From positions 1-64,000 of the forward strand of contig JAANMP010000009.1 of the NCBI GenBank assembly GCA_011250595.1: DNA of 64,000 nucleotides, in the 5' to 3' direction. A model generated the notes under the pieces. The model was not told the origin of the DNA. It saw nothing but the letters and a program-made list of their open reading frames with translations, and did not search any database. The position numbers and the translations under genes are program-made. This DNA is from Bacillus sp. MM2020_1 (GTDB taxonomy: Bacteria; Bacillota; Bacilli; Bacillales; Cytobacillaceae). This document shows, piece after piece, positions 60,368 through 64,000 of this stretch (positions are counted from its first letter, which is position 1; each line of letters begins with the position of its first letter).

Positions 60368-60718
60368 TTGAAGGGAATTTATTTTATTAATGATCGTATT
60401 TGTATAAATGGACTTACGAAACAGGAAAGCCTTACATTTCAAGAACAATCCTTGAAAAAATTTATTAACGACCAAAACATTCAAGTGGTAAAGTTTAACC
60501 CTTACCAATTAAACGATTTTTACACAATTCCACATGCCTTGTTATACGACTTAAAAAAGGAAAAAGTGCAGATCGATTGTTTTTTGTATTACTCCTCACA
60601 GGTAATTGAAGATTTTATTTACAGTTATCCAGCTAAATGGCTTATTTTAAAAAGCTTCTTCAAGGAGCTAATCACTGTTGAGAAACAAAATGATTTAAAT
60701 ATTTCAGAAGTAGTTTAA
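60368..60718 (+). CDS. Hypothetical protein, possible degenerate resolvase-like fold
   Basis: 116 aa. Start taken at the TTG at 60368, six nt after AGAGGTG, in preference to a GTG at 60359 inside that site. The pattern QESLTFQEQSLKKFINDQNIQVVKFNPYQ...KKEKVQIDCFLYYSSQVIEDFI recalls the N-terminal fold of serine recombinases, but the catalytic Ser/Arg residues are not evident. No close family recognised. Its stop overlaps the convergent VTT-domain gene by 4 nt. Confidence 0.6.
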   Translation: MKGIYFINDRICINGLTKQESLTFQEQSLKKFINDQNIQVVKFNPYQLNDFYTIPHALLYDLKKEKVQIDCFLYYSSQVIEDFIYSYPAKWLILKSFFKELITVEKQNDLNISEVV

Positions 60719-61344
60719 TCCGATGAACTTTTTGCTTGTTTTCGATAAATGAAAACAAAGTTAATGACAAAAATAATGAGGACATAAATGCCGTATAAGC
60801 TAAAAGCATAAAGTTTGTTATTACTAAATGATGCCCCCGCATACGACAAAAGAAGAATATTAGGGATCTTTCCGATTAGGGATGCCGTAAAAAATGGTAG
60901 CCATTTCACCTGACTTAATCCACAAATGATATTGACAACTGGTGCTGGAATGACAGGGATTAAGCGGCAAGTTAAAATGGCTAAAAAGGAATTTCTGTTT
61001 AGAAACTCATCGTACTCCTGAACTTTTGGATACTTCATCAGTTTTTCCTGTGCAAAATCACGAAATCCGTACCTAGATATGAAGAAGAAAACCATCGTTC
61101 CTGCCATTGCACCCGTTAATGAAACAAGCATTCCTTGAGCTGTTCCAAATACTGCTCCAATCATTCCTGCTAAAACGGGAAATGGGATGACGGGAAAGAA
61201 GACACAAATAGCCACAAATAACATGCTAATGATAATGGATAAGGTTCCGCCCTGTTTAACCAGGAATAATAGTTCATCCTTTTGTAATAACCCAATCGCA
61301 ATGATGATCAGCAAAATGCCTATACTTAAAATTCTTTTAAACAT
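60715..61344 (-). CDS. TVP38/TMEM64 (VTT domain) membrane protein
   Basis: 209 aa, six hydrophobic segments with the VTT/DedA-like core: FPVIPFPVLAGMIGAVFGTAQGMLVSLTGAMAGTMVFFFISRYG, then LTCRLIPVIPAPVVNIICGLSQVKWLPFFTASLIGKIP. DedA/VTT proteins are linked to phospholipid scrambling or undecaprenyl-phosphate flipping; role here not determined. Monocistronic, convergent with the preceding small gene. Confidence 0.87.
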   Translation of the reverse strand: MFKRILSIGILLIIIAIGLLQKDELLFLVKQGGTLSIIISMLFVAICVFFPVIPFPVLAGMIGAVFGTAQGMLVSLTGAMAGTMVFFFISRYGFRDFAQEKLMKYPKVQEYDEFLNRNSFLAILTCRLIPVIPAPVVNIICGLSQVKWLPFFTASLIGKIPNILLLSYAGASFSNNKLYAFSLYGIYVLIIFVINFVFIYRKQAKSSSD

Positions 61345-61405
61345 CGGAAAACCCCATTCACTTCATTCAATTTAATTACCTCATCATACTATATTTTCAT
61401 TTTTG

Positions 61406-61447
61406 AAAAAGAATAAAAAGGGCCATTCCTTGGAAAGGCCCTTTTAG
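61406..61447 (-). terminator. Terminator after the cell-wall hydrolase gene
   Basis: AAAAGGGCC pairs exactly with GGCCCTTTT; minus-strand T-run TTTTTATTC follows. Confidence 0.85.
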
Positions 61448-61454
61448 ATATCTA

Positions 61455-62228
61455 TTAAAATGCCGCTCTCGCACCTAGGTATTTAGGTTTCCAATAGGTA
61501 TTTGACATATCCGCAATCGATACACCCTTAGAACCCGCTTGAATAAATTGGTTGTTTCCTAAGTAAATTCCTACATGGGTGGGTCCTGGTGCATACGTTT
61601 CAAAGAATACCAAATCTCCTGGATTCGGGGTGCTTACTGCTTTCAGACCCGACCACTGAGTTGCTGCTGTTCGTGGAATGGCTATGCCAACTTTATTAAA
61701 AACATAACTTGTTAATCCACTGCAATCAAAACCTGCCGGCGTATTTCCGCCCCATAAATACGGGGTACCTATGTATTTTTTTGCTTCATCGATCACCATT
61801 TGCGCCTTTGACACGGTTGGTGAAGGCACTGGAGTTACTGTCGAACCAGTAGATACTTTCAAAACTTGTCCGACATAAATCATATCTGTTGTAAGATTAT
61901 TCAGTGATTTAAGTTGAGCTAAAGTAAGCTTGTAGCGGACTGAGATTAGATAAAGTGTATCCCCTTTTTGAACCGTATAGGTCGATGCTACAAGTTCGTG
62001 GCTATGTGGTACTAATAATGATAGTTTCTGATTTACATAGATAGCATCACTTGTTAAGTGATTCCAAGTTTTCAAGTCTGCAATTGATATTTTGTTTGTT
62101 TGCGAGATTTTCCAAAGGGTATCCCCCGATTGTACCGTATAGATGTTTTCGTGTGCACTAACAGAACCACCAAATGTACTAAACAAGAGCCCGGCTGTTG
62201 CAGCGAATGATAGTAGATGTTTTTTCAT
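61455..62228 (-). CDS. Secreted LysM - NlpC/P60 peptidoglycan endopeptidase
   Basis: 257 aa. Signal peptide (about 1-25, cleavage after VSA), two LysM domains (YTVQSGDTLWKIS and YTVQKGDTLYLIS), a short Pro/Thr linker, and an NlpC/P60 domain with Cys in FDCSGLTSYVF, His in PTHVGIYLG. It cuts D-glutamyl-mesoDAP bonds, as in LytE/LytF/CwlS; likely role in cell separation or growth. AAGGAGTG upstream of the ATG. Confidence 0.95.
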   Translation of the reverse strand: MKKHLLSFAATAGLLFSTFGGSVSAHENIYTVQSGDTLWKISQTNKISIADLKTWNHLTSDAIYVNQKLSLLVPHSHELVASTYTVQKGDTLYLISVRYKLTLAQLKSLNNLTTDMIYVGQVLKVSTGSTVTPVPSPTVSKAQMVIDEAKKYIGTPYLWGGNTPAGFDCSGLTSYVFNKVGIAIPRTAATQWSGLKAVSTPNPGDLVFFETYAPGPTHVGIYLGNNQFIQAGSKGVSIADMSNTYWKPKYLGARAAF

Positions 62229-62510
62229 CGTAGCACTCCTTCATTTCGTTTGTGTGTAGTTACATCATAAACGACCAATAAGAGAAGAAGAAATACCAAA
62301 GATATGGCTTTCTTGTTAAAAAAAGCAAATATCCGTAATGAAAACTATTAAAATATCAAAATAACTTAACTTTAATCCTCAAAACTTAGGTTAGTAATGT
62401 AGAAAAATTGTAACAATACTTCCACGCACTGGCGGATGATAATCCTATAATAAACCTATAGAAACTTTCTTTATAGTTTTATAAATACTAATGAAATTTA
62501 GGTGATGACG

Positions 62511-63692
62511 ATGCAAGGAATCGGAAAAGGACATCCACATGCTATGGGGCATCCTCATGGAATGCGAAATGTTATAGATTATGATAAAAATCCATTTATC
62601 GTTATTTGGGAAGTAACAAGAGCTTGTCAACTTAAGTGTATTCACTGCCGTGCAGATGCACAGCTTACTCCAGACCCACGTGAACTATCACATCAAGAAG
62701 GAATTAACCTGATCGATCAGATTTATGAAATGGATAACCCTATGCTCGTGTTTACAGGCGGGGATTGTATGATGCGTGAGGACCTTTATGAGCTTGCAGA
62801 TTATGCAATCAAAAAAGGCATGCGCGTTTCGATGACACCAAGTGCCACTGATAATGTAACAAAGGAAAAAATGAAACTTTTCAAAGATGTAGGCTTATCA
62901 CGTTGGGGCTTTAGCTTAGACGGCCCAACACCTGAAATTCATGACCATTTCCGCGGTACTCCTGGGTCATTTGATTTGACTGTTGAAAAAATTAAATATC
63001 TTAATGAATTAGATATGCCGCTCCAAATAAATACTGTAATCTCACGTTGGAATTACGACTCACTAGAGCAAATGTCAAAACTAGTTGCTGAACTAGGTGC
63101 TGTTATGTGGTACATTTTTTTACTTGTTCCAACAGGCAGAGGACAAATGGATGCATGTATTTCCCCTGCTGAGCATGAAAAGGTGTTCCGTTGGTTGTAT
63201 GAATTAAGCAAAACTGCTCCATATGATATTAAAACGACCGCGGCACAACATTACCGCAGGGTTGTTTTGCAGCAAAAAACGCGTGACCAGTTAATTGAAA
63301 AAGGTGAAATTCACTACGAAGACTCGATTACAACTGACTTTGCGTCTATGCATGACGGATTAAAACGTGCTCCAAAAGGTGTAAATGACGGCAACGGCTT
63401 TGCATTTGTCTCTCATATTGGAGATGTTATGCCAAGTGGATTACTACCGATCGTTGGTGGAAACATCCGTGATACCCCGCTGGCAGAAATTTATCGAGAA
63501 GCAAAAGTATTTAAAGATTTACGTCAGCCTGATAACTACAAAGGCAAATGCGGCATATGTGAATATAACAAAATGTGTGGCGGTTCCCGTTCACGTACCT
63601 ATGCAGTAACAGGAGACTATATGGAAAGCGAACCATTCTGCGTTTATATCCCACAAGCGATGCGGAATAAAGAAACTTCACCAATCGTCTAA
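62511..63692 (+). CDS. Radical SAM/SPASM domain protein (BA_1875-like)
   Basis: 393 aa. Radical SAM cluster CQLKCIHC (CxxxCxxC), SAM-binding FTGGDCMMR, and a C-terminal SPASM-type Cys set CGICEYNKMCGGS...C for auxiliary Fe-S. Similar Bacillus proteins (TIGR04053-like family) have unknown substrates; relatives include heme-related AhbD/NirJ-like enzymes. Notable His-rich N-terminus GKGHPHAMGHPHGM before the conserved domain. Start at the ATG at 62511, five nt after AGGTGA. No small precursor-peptide gene was seen next to it. Confidence 0.88.
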   Translation: MQGIGKGHPHAMGHPHGMRNVIDYDKNPFIVIWEVTRACQLKCIHCRADAQLTPDPRELSHQEGINLIDQIYEMDNPMLVFTGGDCMMREDLYELADYAIKKGMRVSMTPSATDNVTKEKMKLFKDVGLSRWGFSLDGPTPEIHDHFRGTPGSFDLTVEKIKYLNELDMPLQINTVISRWNYDSLEQMSKLVAELGAVMWYIFLLVPTGRGQMDACISPAEHEKVFRWLYELSKTAPYDIKTTAAQHYRRVVLQQKTRDQLIEKGEIHYEDSITTDFASMHDGLKRAPKGVNDGNGFAFVSHIGDVMPSGLLPIVGGNIRDTPLAEIYREAKVFKDLRQPDNYKGKCGICEYNKMCGGSRSRTYAVTGDYMESEPFCVYIPQAMRNKETSPIV

Positions 63693-63708
63693 CTATTTTC
63701 TTATTACT

Positions 63709-63747
63709 AAAGAGTCATTCTGCTAGCAGAATGACTCTTTTTTTATT
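63709..63747 (+). terminator. Intrinsic terminator after the radical SAM gene
   Basis: AAAGAGTCATTCTGC followed by its reverse complement with almost no loop (CTAG centre), then TTTTTTTATTT. Confidence 0.88.
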
Positions 63748-63847
63748 TATTTCTTTCTTTTAAAATTCCTTATTTAATGGTATTTTATTCCTAAACCAAA
63801 CCAACCTATACCTATGGAAGAATGGTCGGATATGATAAGGAGCTATT

Positions 63848-64000
63848 ATGATTAGGACAATTGCTGTAAATAAAAATTTCGAAGTGATTAAAGATTTATC
63901 AATTATGGACTTGTTAAACGGGGATTATCAATGGTATTGGATAGATTTTAATCTCCCAACAGATGAGGAAATCGAATACCTTCGAGATCCCTTTCATTTT
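63848..64000 (+). CDS. corA: CorA family magnesium transporter, 5' end only
   Basis: 51 codons run off the window. The translated start MIRTIAVNKNFEVIKDLS continues to NGDYQWYWIDFNLPTDEEIEYLRDPFHF, which matches the N-terminal cytoplasmic domain of YfjQ-type CorA proteins (WYWVDF...PTEEE...L...FHFHPLAI). AGGAGC precedes the ATG. Only the 5' part is visible. Confidence 0.8.
   Translation, partial: MIRTIAVNKNFEVIKDLSIMDLLNGDYQWYWIDFNLPTDEEIEYLRDPFHF

Overview
The window looks like chromosomal DNA of a motile, endospore-forming, low-GC Gram-positive of the Bacillaceae (Bacillus/Neobacillus-like). Evidence is sequence-level: a gerA-type germinant receptor operon, GerPA/GerPF-like coat proteins behind a sigma-K-like promoter, a KinA/KinE-type sensor kinase, a sigma-D-like promoter before motAB, GGAGG-rich ribosome binding sites, frequent GTG/TTG starts, and cobalamin, FMN and yybP-ykoY riboswitches. 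No rRNA, tRNA, CRISPR, transposase or integrated prophage was recognised. The only phage-like gene is an isolated holin.

Layout. 1-3.8 kb: cheB-cheR divergent from motA-motB. 4.8-15.1 kb: a ten-gene minus-strand cluster of CoA-dependent acyl/alcohol catabolism (acyl-CoA dehydrogenase, two SDRs, paired MaoC-type hydratases, MBL hydrolase, acyl-CoA ligase, R2-like ligand-binding oxidase, aldehyde dehydrogenase, Fe-type alcohol dehydrogenase). It has a TetR-type operator at its promoter and a near-perfect cre box inside. 15.2-24.7 kb: small membrane proteins, a YpzG-like peptide, a GNAT, a sporulation-type kinase, and a gerXA-XC-XB-XB operon with a small two-TM protein diverging from it. 24.8-28.8 kb: MFS transporter, holin, class A PBP. 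28.8-40.2 kb: a 13-gene cobalamin uptake, salvage and assembly operon under a cobalamin riboswitch, including a BtuD-CbiZ fusion and a CblS/CblT alpha-ribazole salvage pair. 40.3-42.4 kb: a reduced rib operon (ribE-ribB-ribH, no ribD or ribA) under an FMN riboswitch. 42.5-50.6 kb: small regulatory and housekeeping genes, a GerP-like/Hsp20 spore operon, pssA, a TerC-family gene under a Mn-type riboswitch, and an M32 carboxypeptidase. 50.8-64 kb: class B PBP, a xanthine-dehydrogenase-family operon, an MFS exporter, hemolysin III, a possible small RNA, a VTT-domain protein, a LysM-NlpC/P60 hydrolase, a radical SAM/SPASM protein and the 5' end of corA.

How it fits together. The 4.8-15 kb cluster can be read as a pathway that oxidises a hydrophobic alcohol or aldehyde to an acid (ADH, ALDH), activates it with CoA and passes it through beta-oxidation-like steps. 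The R2lox, an Mn/Fe oxidase family without a known substrate, sits between the ligase and the aldehyde dehydrogenase. It is the most likely place for undescribed biochemistry here. The cobalamin operon describes scavenging: corrinoid uptake (BtuFC and the BtuD domain), side-chain removal (CbiZ domain), rebuilding (CobQ, CbiB, CobD, CobU, CobS, CobC), adenosylation, and lower-ligand supply by imported alpha-ribazole (CblT) phosphorylated by CblS in place of CobT.
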